In this document: positions 7,805-16,781 of the stretch, piece after piece
Layout of the letters: every line of letters starts with the position of its first letter
How positions within the stretch are numbered: the first letter of the stretch is position 1
Source: Falsiphaeobacter marinintestinus
GTDB taxonomy: Bacteria; Pseudomonadota; Alphaproteobacteria; Rhodobacterales; Rhodobacteraceae
DNA length: 64,000 nt
NCBI RefSeq assembly: GCF_007923355.1
Contig: NZ_VOGO01000003.1
Span: 310,001 to 374,000, forward strand
Direction of reading: 5' to 3'
Notes under the pieces: model-generated
Database searches by the model: none
Told to the model about the DNA's origin: nothing
What the model saw: only the letters and a program-made list of their open reading frames with translations
Made by a program: the position numbers and the translations under genes

Positions 7805-9013
7805 CTACACTTTGCGCAGGGCCAAAACCGCGTTCAGGCCGCCAAAGGCAAAGGCATTGGACAGGACGACGTCGACATTCGCGTCTCGTGCCTCGTTCGG
7901 GACAACATCCAACGCGCATTCGGGGTCGGGTTCTTCATAGCCGATGGTCGGCGCGATCACGCCGTCGCGCAGCGCCATGATACAGGCCAGGAGTTCGACA
8001 GCGCCGGTGCCGCCGATCAGGTGGCCGTGCATCGACTTGGTCGATGAGATCATCAGGTTGTCAGCGTGGGGGCCGAACACATCGGCCACGGCGGCGCATT
8101 CGGTTTTGTCATTGGCGGCCGTGCCAGTGCCGTGGGCGTTCACATAGCCGACGTCGCTGGCGTTGATCCCGGCATCGGCCAGCGCCCCGGCCATGGCCCG
8201 CGCCGCGCCCTGCTTTGAGGGCATCACGATGTCAGAGGCATCGGACGACATGGCAAAGCCTGCGACCTCGCACAGGATATCGGCACCGCGGTTTTTGGCG
8301 TGGTCATAGTCTTCGAACACGAAGATGCCCGCACCTTCGCCCTGCACCATGCCATTGCGGTTGGCACTGAACGGGCGGCAGGCGTCTTTGGACATGACCC
8401 GCAAGCCTTCCCACGCCTTGACGCCGCCAAAGCACAGCATGGATTCAGACCCGCCTGTCAGCATGGCCGGGGCCGCGCCGGATCGCACCATCTGAAATGC
8501 CAGCGCCATCGCATGATTGGAAGACGCACAGGCGGTTGAAACGGTAAAGGACGGGCCTTTGAGGTTGTATTCCATCGACACGTGGCTGGCGGCGGCGTTG
8601 TTCATCAGCTTGGGCACGACGAAGGGGTGAACCCGGTTTTTACCGTCCTCATAGACCGAGCGGTAATTGTCGTCCCACGTGCTGACGCCGCCCCCGGCGG
8701 TGCCCAGCACCACGCCGGACCGCGCCGACATGTCACCGTGAAATTCGATGCCCGACTGCGCGATGGCTTCCTTGGCGGCGGTCAGCGTGAACTGGGTGAA
8801 CCGGTCATACAGCGTCATCTGCTGGCGGTTGAAGCGGCCTTCGGCTTCGAACCCGCGCACCTGGCCGCCGATCTTGATGGCAAGCCGGTCGACATCGCGA
8901 AACTCAAGCTCGCCAATGCCACAGCGACCTTCGCGCATGGCCTCCATCGTGTCGGGGGCAGAATGGCCCAGAGCGTTGATCGAGCCTGCTCCGGTGATAA
9001 CGACGCGCTTCAT
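7805..9013 (-). CDS. 3-oxoacyl-ACP synthase (KAS II/FabF type)
   Basis: 402 residues, the family's usual length. The Cys-His-His triad is present: C162 in VSTACASSNHA, H294 in VNAHGTGTA and H331 in MHGHLIGGTG. The enzyme condenses an acyl group on Cys with malonyl-ACP to extend a fatty acid. Directly upstream are a dedicated acyl carrier protein and lpxD, so a role in supplying a special acyl chain for lipid A, as the AcpXL/FabF system does in rhizobia, is plausible. Whether the chain is very long cannot be read here; no lpxXL-type acyltransferase or fabZ is in the window. It probably supplements a housekeeping fabF located elsewhere. Confidence 0.85.
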   Translation of the reverse strand: MKRVVITGAGSINALGHSAPDTMEAMREGRCGIGELEFRDVDRLAIKIGGQVRGFEAEGRFNRQQMTLYDRFTQFTLTAAKEAIAQSGIEFHGDMSARSGVVLGTAGGGVSTWDDNYRSVYEDGKNRVHPFVVPKLMNNAAASHVSMEYNLKGPSFTVSTACASSNHAMALAFQMVRSGAAPAMLTGGSESMLCFGGVKAWEGLRVMSKDACRPFSANRNGMVQGEGAGIFVFEDYDHAKNRGADILCEVAGFAMSSDASDIVMPSKQGAARAMAGALADAGINASDVGYVNAHGTGTAANDKTECAAVADVFGPHADNLMISSTKSMHGHLIGGTGAVELLACIMALRDGVIAPTIGYEEPDPECALDVVPNEARDANVDVVLSNAFAFGGLNAVLALRKV

Positions 9014-9036
9014 GGTGGTGTTCCCGCCCTGTCCGG

Positions 9037-9294
9037 TCAGGTTTTTTCAGCAGTAAGCTTTTCGATACCCGCCACGATGGCGGCGACATTGGTGATGTCG
9101 AAATCGCTTTTGTCAGGCTCGTTCGCGTTGAACGGGATCGTGATGTCGAATTCTTCTTCGATGGCGAAGATGCTTTCGACCAGACCCAGACTGTCGATGC
9201 CAAGGCTTTCCAACGTGCTGTCCATGGTCACGTCGGACGGCTCAAGAACAGCCTGTTCGGCAATGATAGCGATGACCTTGTCACGAATGCTCAT
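9037..9294 (-). CDS. Acyl carrier protein, AcpXL-like by context
   Basis: 85 residues. The 4'-phosphopantetheine site is LGIDSLGLVE (Ser near residue 35), preceded by the usual helix and followed by an acidic helix (IFAIEEEFDI). A short insertion with NEPDKSDFDIT before helix IV separates it from housekeeping AcpP and resembles carriers that handle unusual acyl chains. It lies 23 bases upstream of the ketoacyl synthase and 33 bases downstream of lpxD, all in one direction, so it probably carries an acyl chain destined for lipid A. Confidence 0.85.
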   Translation of the reverse strand: MSIRDKVIAIIAEQAVLEPSDVTMDSTLESLGIDSLGLVESIFAIEEEFDITIPFNANEPDKSDFDITNVAAIVAGIEKLTAEKT

Positions 9295-9327
9295 GGGGAC
9301 CCTCTGATCTGACGCGTTGGCGCTGAT

Positions 9328-10419
9328 TTACTCGCTGGGTCCAAGTTTGGAAACAGCCTTTTTCAACTCATCAAACTGGCGCATCAGGCGCGGCAGACGG
9401 CGCTGCGCCTTGTAGATCTCGGTATGGGTTTCCATTTTGACCGCCGGATAGCCCATCAATACACGGCCTGCCGGTACATTGGACAGCACCTTGCTGCCGC
9501 CAGCCACGACCGCGCCGTCGCCGATGAAGATATTGTCCACGACGCCGGTTTGCCCGCCCAGAACAACATTGTTGCCGATTTGGACCGACCCCGAAATACC
9601 GCTTTGCCCACACAGCAGGCAGTCGCGCCCGACAACGGTGTTGTGGCCGATATGGACCAGGTTATCGAGCTTGCTGCCCGACCCGATCTGGGTGTCGCGG
9701 ATGGTGCCATTGTCGATCGTGCAGTTGGCACCGATTTCGACATCGTCACCGATGGTGACAGCGCCCAGCGAATGGATCCGCATCCAGCTTTGCGCCTGCG
9801 CCTCGCCCTGATCGCCGAGCGTCTTGCGGGCGTTTTCAACACCCGACACTTCCGGGGTAACAAAGGAAAACCCGTCGGCGCCGATACGAGCCCCGGGCTG
9901 CACGATCAGGCGGTCACCGATCTGGGCGCGCGCGCCTATGCTGACCATTTCGCGCAAATATGCGTTTTCACCCAGCACAACGTCGGCCCCGATGAAACAC
10001 TGCGGACCGATGACCGACCCTGCACCGATACGGGCCCCCGGCCCGACGACGGCAAGCGGTCCGACAGACACGTTTGCACCCAGTTCGGCGGTGGGGTCGA
10101 TGACCGCAGAGGGGTGTATGCCGTCGCCAAAGCCCTGCCCCGGATCGATCAAGGCGGTAAGGCCCGCCATGCTGCGGCGCGGGCGTGGCGTGATGATCGC
10201 CGCCTGAAGGCCCATGGCCTGCCAATCGGCCCCCGGCCAGACCAGCGCCGCGCGGGCCGATCCCTGGCCCAAGGTTTCGGCGTATTTCGGAGACATGGCC
10301 AGCGCCAGATCATCCGGCCCCGCCATCGCAGGTTCGGCCGGTCGTGATATGGTCAGCGAGAGGTCGCCATGGGCCTCGGCCCCAAGCGCCTGAGCGATCT
10401 GTGCGATCGTGTATGTCAT
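9328..10419 (-). CDS. lpxD: UDP-3-O-(3-hydroxyacyl)glucosamine N-acyltransferase LpxD
   Basis: 363 residues. The N-terminal LpxD domain (about 1-100) is followed by a left-handed beta helix of hexapeptide repeats such as [20 protein letters not shown], running to about residue 310, then a C-terminal helix. [13 protein letters not shown] contains the histidine that is catalytic in LpxD. The enzyme adds the second 3-hydroxyacyl chain to UDP-3-O-acylglucosamine in lipid A synthesis, in the cytoplasm. The usual lpxA/fabZ/bamA neighbours are absent; instead an ACP and a ketoacyl synthase follow, which suggests a second lpxD or a relocated one. Confidence 0.9.
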   Translation of the reverse strand: MTYTIAQIAQALGAEAHGDLSLTISRPAEPAMAGPDDLALAMSPKYAETLGQGSARAALVWPGADWQAMGLQAAIITPRPRRSMAGLTALIDPGQGFGDGIHPSAVIDPTAELGANVSVGPLAVVGPGARIGAGSVIGPQCFIGADVVLGENAYLREMVSIGARAQIGDRLIVQPGARIGADGFSFVTPEVSGVENARKTLGDQGEAQAQSWMRIHSLGAVTIGDDVEIGANCTIDNGTIRDTQIGSGSKLDNLVHIGHNTVVGRDCLLCGQSGISGSVQIGNNVVLGGQTGVVDNIFIGDGAVVAGGSKVLSNVPAGRVLMGYPAVKMETHTEIYKAQRRLPRLMRQFDELKKAVSKLGPSE

Positions 10420-10454
10420 GCTGTGACTCCGCCTTGGTTTTTCGGAGTCAGTGC

Positions 10455-12071
10455 TTACCCCTGAACAGAGTCAAGAGCCACCCCTGCCCGCGACAGAGCC
10501 TCCCAGACCTTGCCGTCACGACCATAGACATCGGCGCGATACTCGGCGCGGCCTTCGGTATTGGTGAAGGCGGTGCGATAGATCAGGTGGACCGGAATGG
10601 GTTGTTCCAGTTCGACCCGGGTTTCCTGACCGCTGTCGAGAATGCGGTGAAAGTCGCGTTCGGGGGTGTCAGACTGCAGAGACAGCAGCGCATAGGCAAA
10701 TTCGAACGGCTGAGCCAGACGGATGCAGCCGTGCGAAAAGGCCCGGACTTCGCGTTCAAACAGGTGTTTTTGCGGCGTGTCATGCAGGTAGATGTTGTAT
10801 TTGTTCGGAAAGATGAACTTGACCAGGCCAAGCGCGTTTTTGGGCCCCGGGGGCTGGCGCATGGCGTAAGGGAAACTGCGGCTGGAATAGCCCGCAAAAT
10901 TGGCAGAAGAGCGGCTGATGCGGCGCCCCCGGCTGTCGGTGATTTCAAGGTGACCGACGGCGTTCGGATTGGCCCGCAGCTTGGGCAGGTATTCTTTGAC
11001 GATGATCGAGCGTGGCACATACCAGCTAGGATTGATCACCATGTGTTCCATGACGTCGGAAAATTCAGGTGTGCGGCGGTCGCCGGTGTTCTTGCCGATC
11101 ACCGAGCGGGTTTCAAAGGTCACGCGGCCCTGATCGACGATGCGGGCCGAAAAATCGGTCTGGTTCACAAGGATATGCCGGTCGCCGCGTTCATGGTTCA
11201 GCCAGCGCTCACGCTCCATCGCCACAACCACTGATTTCAGGCGATCACTGGCCGGGACGTTGATCTGCTTGATGGTGCCAGCACCGGCGACACCGTCTTC
11301 TTCCATCCCATGTGCTGCCTGAAACCGCAGCACGGCTTTTTCCATTTCAGCATCGTAGGTGCGCGTCGCCGAGCGTCTGAGGTATCCCATATTTATCAAA
11401 CGGTTGCGAAGCGATATTACAGCAATGCCGCTTTGACCCGGCTGCAGTTTGCCAACCGGTACGGCCTTGCCCCAACCGCCCGAGGCAACAAGACGTTCAA
11501 GCCGCAGCTTTTCCTTCATCAGGGCGCGGTATTCGGCGGTGTTGGGTGGCAGGTTGCGGATATAGGCCTGCGGTTCGGACGCGGCCATCTCTTGCAGATA
11601 CACCTGCGAGTCGCGCACAGGCACCTCGCGCTTGATGTCACTGTCGACCTTTGATGGCGTCAGGATGCCGGTCTGAATGTCATGGGCATAGCGGACAAAC
11701 AGCTTGGATAGTTCGACTTCGACCATGCCCAGATCGCGGGTGGTGCGCACTGTCGACATCTGGTCGATCAGGCCATCAACATCATAGCGGCGTTGCGGCA
11801 GGCCATGCACCTCGACCCCGCGCAAGGCATCCAGCAACGCGGCGCGGCGGGCCCGGTCCTGATCACCTGTCCCGGTCCAGATCGGCTGGTATCCGTTGTC
11901 GCGATAAAAGGCGGCGACCGACGCGTTCCCATAGGCTGCTTCGGCGATGGCCTGTTTATACGCAGTCACCTGCGCCGACCCACCCCCCGGAGCCAGCACA
12001 AAGGCCGCTCCGACAGCGCAAACCTGTACAAAGGTCCGGACGCGGCGAAGGGTGAACGACAGAGAGGTCAT
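10455..12071 (-). CDS. L,D-transpeptidase, YcbB/LdtD type
   Basis: 538 residues from the ATG at 12071; an in-frame extension to 12248 is unlikely because a good signal peptide ([21 protein letters not shown]) starts right after this ATG. Order of parts: signal peptide, scaffold domain (about 35-190), peptidoglycan-binding helices (about 215-270), YkuD catalytic domain (about 295-470). The active-site pattern is HDTP followed by FSHGCIRL with the nucleophile Cys. Such enzymes make 3-3 cross-links in periplasmic peptidoglycan. The divergent neighbour at 12411 is a MepK/YcbK-like protein, the same pairing as ycbB-ycbK in E. coli. Confidence 0.88.
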   Translation of the reverse strand: MTSLSFTLRRVRTFVQVCAVGAAFVLAPGGGSAQVTAYKQAIAEAAYGNASVAAFYRDNGYQPIWTGTGDQDRARRAALLDALRGVEVHGLPQRRYDVDGLIDQMSTVRTTRDLGMVEVELSKLFVRYAHDIQTGILTPSKVDSDIKREVPVRDSQVYLQEMAASEPQAYIRNLPPNTAEYRALMKEKLRLERLVASGGWGKAVPVGKLQPGQSGIAVISLRNRLINMGYLRRSATRTYDAEMEKAVLRFQAAHGMEEDGVAGAGTIKQINVPASDRLKSVVVAMERERWLNHERGDRHILVNQTDFSARIVDQGRVTFETRSVIGKNTGDRRTPEFSDVMEHMVINPSWYVPRSIIVKEYLPKLRANPNAVGHLEITDSRGRRISRSSANFAGYSSRSFPYAMRQPPGPKNALGLVKFIFPNKYNIYLHDTPQKHLFEREVRAFSHGCIRLAQPFEFAYALLSLQSDTPERDFHRILDSGQETRVELEQPIPVHLIYRTAFTNTEGRAEYRADVYGRDGKVWEALSRAGVALDSVQG

Positions 12072-12410
12072 ATGGCAGTCCTTGAACTCAACGAAATTTG
12101 TCAAATGGCAAAAGTTAATTTTAATGTTTCCCGAGCGACCATTGGAAAGTCCACTCACTTTTCCATCAGCAGACCCCGCACCCATTGTGATGGTGCGGGT
12201 TTGCATCGGGATAGGGGGAAAATTGGATGTTTCTCCCCTTTTGCGCAAAAAATTGCCGAAAATCGGTTGTACTTAAAACACAAAGCATTCGGCCCTTGGT
12301 TTGCGATTCGAGTTGTCGTATCAAAAGGCCATCCGGGGATGGATGCAGAAAATATGCTCGTAACATCGGGCGCAGGCAGGACTCATAGCGTACGGGACGA
12401 CGCAAGACAC
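12072..12410. promoter_or_regulatory. Divergent promoter region between ldt and mepK-like genes
   Basis: 339 bases with lower GC than its surroundings, including an AT-rich stretch (AAAAGTTAATTTTAATG near 12109-12126). A hairpin CCCGCACC/GGTGCGGG lies at about 12175-12199 followed by three Ts; it could be an attenuator or protein site. The region must serve the leftward transpeptidase and the rightward endopeptidase-like gene. No exact -35/-10 pair is claimed. Confidence 0.4.
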
Positions 12411-12980
12411 ATGGCAGACCACTCAAGTACCGGGTTCACCCGGCGTGCCCTTTTGGGCGCATTCGCAGCTACGGCAGTGACCGCAGCACCTACATTCTCT
12501 AATGCAGCAGGCTTTTTGCGCGGCGCAGGCGACATCCGCCGCATCCGTATGTATTCGGGCCGCACCGGCGAACGGATCGATATGATCTATTGGATCGAAG
12601 GTGAATACATTAAAGAAGCGTCGAAACAGATTTCGCACTTCATGCGCGACTGGCGCAATGATCAGCTGAAAACCATCGACCTGCGTACCATCGACATCAT
12701 GGCGGCATCGCACAATCTGATGGGTGTGAACGAACCCTATATGTTGCTGTCGGGCTATCGCAGCCCACAGACCAACGCCATGCTGCGCTCGCGCTCGCGT
12801 GGGGTTGCCAAGAATTCTCTGCACATGAAGGGTCAGGCCGCAGATCTGCGTCTGTCGTCGCGGTCGGTCACCCAGATGGCCCGCGCCGCCCAGAAATGCA
12901 GCGCCGGCGGTGTTGGCCGCTATTCGCGGTCGAACTTTGTCCACATGGATTGCGGTGTCACCCGCTCGTGGGGCGCGTAA
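12411..12980 (+). CDS. MepK/YcbK-like peptidase (DUF882, M15 type), Tat-exported
   Basis: 189 residues. The N-terminus has a twin-arginine type signal (FTRRALLGAFAATAVTAAP). The DUF882 domain follows: LSGYRSPQTNAML, NSLHMKGQAADLR (zinc-binding H-x6-D) and NFVHMDCG (the second His). This is the metal-site pattern of LAS/M15 peptidases. The E. coli relative MepK cuts 3-3 cross-links, which matches the divergent L,D-transpeptidase that makes them. The reading frame continues far upstream, but the ATG at 12411 is the one before the signal peptide. A strong terminator follows. Confidence 0.87.
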   Translation: MADHSSTGFTRRALLGAFAATAVTAAPTFSNAAGFLRGAGDIRRIRMYSGRTGERIDMIYWIEGEYIKEASKQISHFMRDWRNDQLKTIDLRTIDIMAASHNLMGVNEPYMLLSGYRSPQTNAMLRSRSRGVAKNSLHMKGQAADLRLSSRSVTQMARAAQKCSAGGVGRYSRSNFVHMDCGVTRSWGA

Positions 12981-13020
12981 CCCGGCCGATCCGACCCCTG
13001 ATTTTGCCGAAATAGTCCCG

Positions 13021-13047
13021 CCCCTGCGCCCGTGCGCGGGGGTTTTT
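13021..13047 (+). terminator. Intrinsic terminator after the mepK-like gene
   Basis: A nine-pair stem (13021-13029 with 13034-13042, one T-G pair) with a four-base loop and five Ts. It lies between the convergent mepK-like and cyclase genes. Confidence 0.85.
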
Positions 13048-13083
13048 CTTTGATCGGTGATAGCCCGGCCAGTTCCGGTCAAA

Positions 13084-14898
13084 TCAGGTTAGGGAAACGT
13101 CCCAGAACAAAATCTTGACCTCGCCTTCGCGGCCCCTGACCGGATACGCCCCGGTGTGGTTGGGTGGCGGCAGGTCAAGATCGGTTAACTGCGCGATCAC
13201 AGTTTCGGTGACTGCCATGTTCATGCCCTGCGCCTTGGCCATCTCAAGCAAACGGCTGGCCAGGTTCACAGCATCGCCCGCGACCGAAAGCTGTTGCTGG
13301 CGATCATCCCCCAGACGCGACAGGACAATCGGGCCCGAATGCACGCCAACGCGGCTGTCCAGCGGATCCGCCAGATGCATGTCTGTGCCCATCGCGCCGA
13401 TCCGCCCGATCAGCTCAAAGCCCGCGCGACATCCTGCTATGTAGGGGTCGGGCGCATCGTCTGTTGCGCCGAATATGACCAGCGCGCCATCGCCCATATA
13501 GTTGATGATGATCCCGCCGTGCGGCGCGACGGTTGACGCGACCCGGCCATGAAACTGCTTCAACAGATCCTGGGTGCCTTCGGGGCCAAGGATCTGCGAC
13601 AGCCCGGTGAACCCGGCAAGATCAACAAACAGCACCACCAGATCCCGGGTTTCAGGGGTGATCAGAAAATCAGGATCATCGGCGATTTTCTCAGCAAATT
13701 CTGGCGACTGGAACTTTTTCAGCTGCGACACGGCGCGGGCGGATCGGGCCATGTTCCGCCGTTCGCGAATGTAGCGATAGGCTCCGGCCATGGCGGCGGG
13801 CGGGATCGCTGAGGCCAGCGGCAGCGCCGCCCCCATCCAGATCCCCATCGGAAAGAACAACCAGACCGCCCCCATCCAGGGCAGCAGGAAGGACGCAGCC
13901 GAAGGCACGCCAAAGGACAACGGCAGGCGCAGCACCATCACCGTGCAGATCACCGCAAGCAAGACCGAGGCAAACAGGTCAGCGCGCCTTATCCGGCTAT
14001 CACGGCGCAGGGTGGTACCATCGATGAGTTGAGCAACGGCGGTGGCAATCACCTCGACCCCGGGCATGTCGCCTCCAAACGGATTTGGAAACCGATCGCC
14101 AACGCCGGTGGCGGTGGCGCCAAGGACAACCAGTTTTCCGGTCACCCCCGAGACATCACCGTTCAGGATGTCGCTGGCCGAAATCGTCGGGATGGTTCTG
14201 GCCGGGCCGCGCAGGCGCAGGGGCAGACGGGCCCCGGCCTCGAGCGGGATGGTGGCGTTGCCCAAAGTCAGCATCTGGACCCCAAATCGCGGCTCGACCC
14301 CGCCGAATAATGTGGCGGCCTGCAGCGCCATCGACGGGATCACCCCGCGCGAGGTCAGAAACAGCAGCGGCACATAGCGGGGCGTACCGTCACCGTCGGT
14401 GCGCACATTCACAAGGGCGGTGCTGGCGGCGTCGGCAAATCCGGGGCGCGGCCAGAATTCATCGGTGCTGCGCGGGATCTGGTTGGGGTCGCCCTCGGTC
14501 AGGCTGCCTGCCGCTGCGGCGACGACCGACGGGATGCGGGTGAGCGCGCGTTGCAGCGCGGCGTCTTCTGCATCGGAGCCAGCATCGGTCAGAAGGATGT
14601 TCAGCGCCAGCGCCTTGGCCCCGGCATCGGCGATCTGGTCAATCAGCATGGCCAGTTGCCGCCGCCCGCCATCGCTGGCCAGCGTTCCGGCCAGGGTCGC
14701 ATCGTCGATTGCGACGATCACAACATCCTGTGGCGGGTCGATGGGGCCAAATGTTGAATAGCGCCAGTCGAGCAAGACAAATTCGCTGGCCTCTATCCAC
14801 GTGTTTTGCCCCCTCAGATAGGGAATCCCGAGGATAAGCGCCCAGATACAGGCCAAAGCGCCCGCAAGGACAAGTCGGCGCATCCGGGGTGTGATCAT
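13084..14898 (-). CDS. CHASE2-domain adenylate/guanylate cyclase
   Basis: 604 residues from the ATG at 14898, which overlaps the stop of the upstream FecR gene (ATGA). Layout: a membrane segment at about 10-27, a periplasmic CHASE2 sensor (about 30-310), three more membrane segments (about 315-390) and a class III cyclase domain from about 430. The metal-binding aspartates are in VLFVDLAGFTGL and NYMGDGALVIFG. The enzyme probably makes a cyclic nucleotide in response to a periplasmic cue. ATP against GTP use cannot be decided by eye. FecR-CHASE2 cyclase pairs are a recurring arrangement in Proteobacteria. Confidence 0.88.
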   Translation of the reverse strand: MITPRMRRLVLAGALACIWALILGIPYLRGQNTWIEASEFVLLDWRYSTFGPIDPPQDVVIVAIDDATLAGTLASDGGRRQLAMLIDQIADAGAKALALNILLTDAGSDAEDAALQRALTRIPSVVAAAAGSLTEGDPNQIPRSTDEFWPRPGFADAASTALVNVRTDGDGTPRYVPLLFLTSRGVIPSMALQAATLFGGVEPRFGVQMLTLGNATIPLEAGARLPLRLRGPARTIPTISASDILNGDVSGVTGKLVVLGATATGVGDRFPNPFGGDMPGVEVIATAVAQLIDGTTLRRDSRIRRADLFASVLLAVICTVMVLRLPLSFGVPSAASFLLPWMGAVWLFFPMGIWMGAALPLASAIPPAAMAGAYRYIRERRNMARSARAVSQLKKFQSPEFAEKIADDPDFLITPETRDLVVLFVDLAGFTGLSQILGPEGTQDLLKQFHGRVASTVAPHGGIIINYMGDGALVIFGATDDAPDPYIAGCRAGFELIGRIGAMGTDMHLADPLDSRVGVHSGPIVLSRLGDDRQQQLSVAGDAVNLASRLLEMAKAQGMNMAVTETVIAQLTDLDLPPPNHTGAYPVRGREGEVKILFWDVSLT

Positions 14899-15395
14899 CG
14901 CCCGAAGCGGGCCAGAAGCGCGTCGACCCGGGACGCGCCCCATGTCTTGGACTCCATCGCGGCGCCCGGCGTGACGTCGACACCCTGCCCGGCCCTGAGG
15001 GTCACGGTCGACGAACTGGAACGGTTGCTGACCTTGACCACGCCGCGTTGCACGAAGACCGACGTCCTGTCCGCCTGTGCATCGACCACATAGACGGTGC
15101 CGCGAACGGCGGCGATGGCATGCGGCGTTTCGATGATTGGCTTGCTGCCATCGGGATCCACTTCAACAAAAACCGCACCGCTTTGCAGCGTGATGCGGGC
15201 GATGTTGCCCTGATCGCCGGAAATCAGGCCCAGTTGTGCGGCGGCTTCGATATCGACGATCAGCCCACCGGGGCATTCGAGCACCTGACGCGGCGGAGAC
15301 CTGCGTTCGGTGATCGCGCAATTGGCCGGAACCTGCGCCATAAGCGCGGTGGAGCAAAAAAGGCTTACCAGCAGAACACTCAGAAATCGCGGCAT
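14895..15395 (-). CDS. FecR-domain periplasmic protein
   Basis: 166 residues from the ATG at 15395, which has a GAGGAG ribosome site; an ATG at 15425 adds ten residues before the signal peptide and is less likely. A signal peptide ends at ALMAQ (about residue 21). The FecR domain is recognisable by IVDIEAAAQLG, VDPDGSKPIIETPHAIAAVRGTVY and the C-terminal VTLRAGQGVDV. It is coupled by ATGA to the CHASE2 cyclase downstream and probably modulates that enzyme's periplasmic domain; that link is inference from context. No sigma factor or receptor gene is nearby, so it is not a fec-type iron system. Confidence 0.82.
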   Translation of the reverse strand: MPRFLSVLLVSLFCSTALMAQVPANCAITERRSPPRQVLECPGGLIVDIEAAAQLGLISGDQGNIARITLQSGAVFVEVDPDGSKPIIETPHAIAAVRGTVYVVDAQADRTSVFVQRGVVKVSNRSSSSTVTLRAGQGVDVTPGAAMESKTWGASRVDALLARFGR

Positions 15396-15611
15396 CTTCT
15401 TGGGCTCCTCGCCATGAAGGGTCATGCCCGCAATACGGACCGGGCCACTTTTTACGTCGCAATAATGCGTTCTACGCCGCAGCGCAGAATGCAGACATGA
15501 GGCCAGCCTAAAGCAAGGTTGCTCAGGTTGCTATGGAGGGATTCATGACCCGGTGGCGGCAGTGGTCAATCGGTGCTGTCGCGCGCGTCGCTTAGGGTGT
15601 TGCCCAAGGCA

Positions 15612-16571
15612 TCACAAAAGGTCGCCCGGGGTCTGTCCGGCAAAGAAGGCGTCCAGATTGTTGAGGGCGCGAAAGCCCATCGCGTCGCGGGTCGACACTG
15701 TGGCGCTGCCGATGTGGGGCAGCATGAACACGTTCTGATATGCAGACAAACGTGGGTTACCGCCGGGTTCGGTGACAAAGCAATCCAGACCTGCGCCCGC
15801 GAGTTTGCCAGAATCCAGCGCATCAATCAGCGCGGCTTCATCGACCAAAGCTCCGCGCGCGGTATTCACCATGACCGCGCCATCGGGCAGCAAGGCGAAC
15901 CGGTCTGCATTCATCAGGCCGGTGGTTTCGGGCGTTGCCGGACAATGCAGGGACAGGAAATCAGACACGGCCAGCACACTGTCGATGCTGTCGTGATAGG
16001 TTGCGCCCTGTTCCAGATCGGGGTCCAGTCTGGAGCGGTTGTAGTAATGGATATCCATGCCAAACCCACGAGCTTTTTCGGCAAAGGCACGACCCACACG
16101 GCCCATTCCGATAATGCCGATCCGGGCGCCGGTGACCTGTTTGCCCACCATGAAGCTGGGCGACCAGACTTTCCAATTGCCGCTGCGCACCAATGCGTCG
16201 CCTTCGACGGCGCGGCGGGCGGCCCCCAGCATCAGCAGCATGGCGATTTCCGCCGTTGCGTCGGACAGCACGTCGGGTGTGTTGGTCACGGCAATGCCAC
16301 GGGCTTTGAGCGCGGGCAGATCGCAGTGATCGACGCCGACCGAGTGGTTGGCGATGATCTTAAGCCGGGAATCCAGCTGCGCGGCAACCTCGGCCGAAAA
16401 ATGTTCGGAGTGGCAGGGAATAACGGCATCGACCTTGGCGCTCATCGCGATCAGGTCATCGGCGCTGGACAGCCCGTCCTCCCAATTGATGATGCAGTCA
16501 TAATCGGCCTGCGCGCGTTCAAGGGTGGCGTCAGACAAGCGGCGCGGGATCCAGACCGTTGGGCGCTTCAT
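15612..16571 (-). CDS. D-isomer 2-hydroxyacid dehydrogenase, GhrB-like
   Basis: 319 residues. The NAD(P)-binding fold is marked by IGIIGMGRVGRAFAEKARGFG (about residues 150-170). The catalytic Arg lies in NTARGALVDE, the Glu in CFVTEPGG and the His in LPHIGSAT. The N-terminal substrate domain has NHSVGVDHCD. Enzymes of this type reduce glyoxylate or hydroxypyruvate, or oxidise D-glycerate; the exact substrate is not readable. The start codon shares one base with the stop of the small membrane protein upstream, so the two are co-transcribed, probably with the amidase and TRAP genes. Confidence 0.87.
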   Translation of the reverse strand: MKRPTVWIPRRLSDATLERAQADYDCIINWEDGLSSADDLIAMSAKVDAVIPCHSEHFSAEVAAQLDSRLKIIANHSVGVDHCDLPALKARGIAVTNTPDVLSDATAEIAMLLMLGAARRAVEGDALVRSGNWKVWSPSFMVGKQVTGARIGIIGMGRVGRAFAEKARGFGMDIHYYNRSRLDPDLEQGATYHDSIDSVLAVSDFLSLHCPATPETTGLMNADRFALLPDGAVMVNTARGALVDEAALIDALDSGKLAGAGLDCFVTEPGGNPRLSAYQNVFMLPHIGSATVSTRDAMGFRALNNLDAFFAGQTPGDLL

Positions 16572-16768
16572 CACTCGGGCTTCCGAATGGCGTCTTCCCA
16601 GAAATCATAAAGCGCCATGCAAATGACGATGATCGCGATGACCATGAACGGAAAGCCACCCCAGAACCCGGCGAACCCGGTCGAGATCGAATGAGACAGG
16701 CCGATGATAAACGTCATCATCAAGGCTGTGCCGATGAAAGCGACGACAATTGTGGTGGTGCGGGACAT
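16571..16768 (-). CDS. Small two-helix membrane protein
   Basis: 65 residues from the ATG at 16768. Two hydrophobic segments (about 5-22 and 29-50) enclose a short loop with GFAGFWGG, and the C-terminus is charged (EDAIRKPE). No family is recognised. It sits between an amidase gene (13 bases upstream) and a dehydrogenase gene (overlapping), all transcribed leftward. The size would suit a transporter accessory subunit, but the TRAP genes further upstream already have a DctQ. Confidence 0.65.
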   Translation of the reverse strand: MSRTTTIVVAFIGTALMMTFIIGLSHSISTGFAGFWGGFPFMVIAIIVICMALYDFWEDAIRKPE

Positions 16769-16781
16769 GTTGGATCCTTTC

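Noticed and set aside
9424-10347. Long plus-strand open frame opposite lpxD
   Set aside because: It is antisense to a clear LpxD hexapeptide gene, with no family match and the composition of a shadow of high-GC coding DNA.
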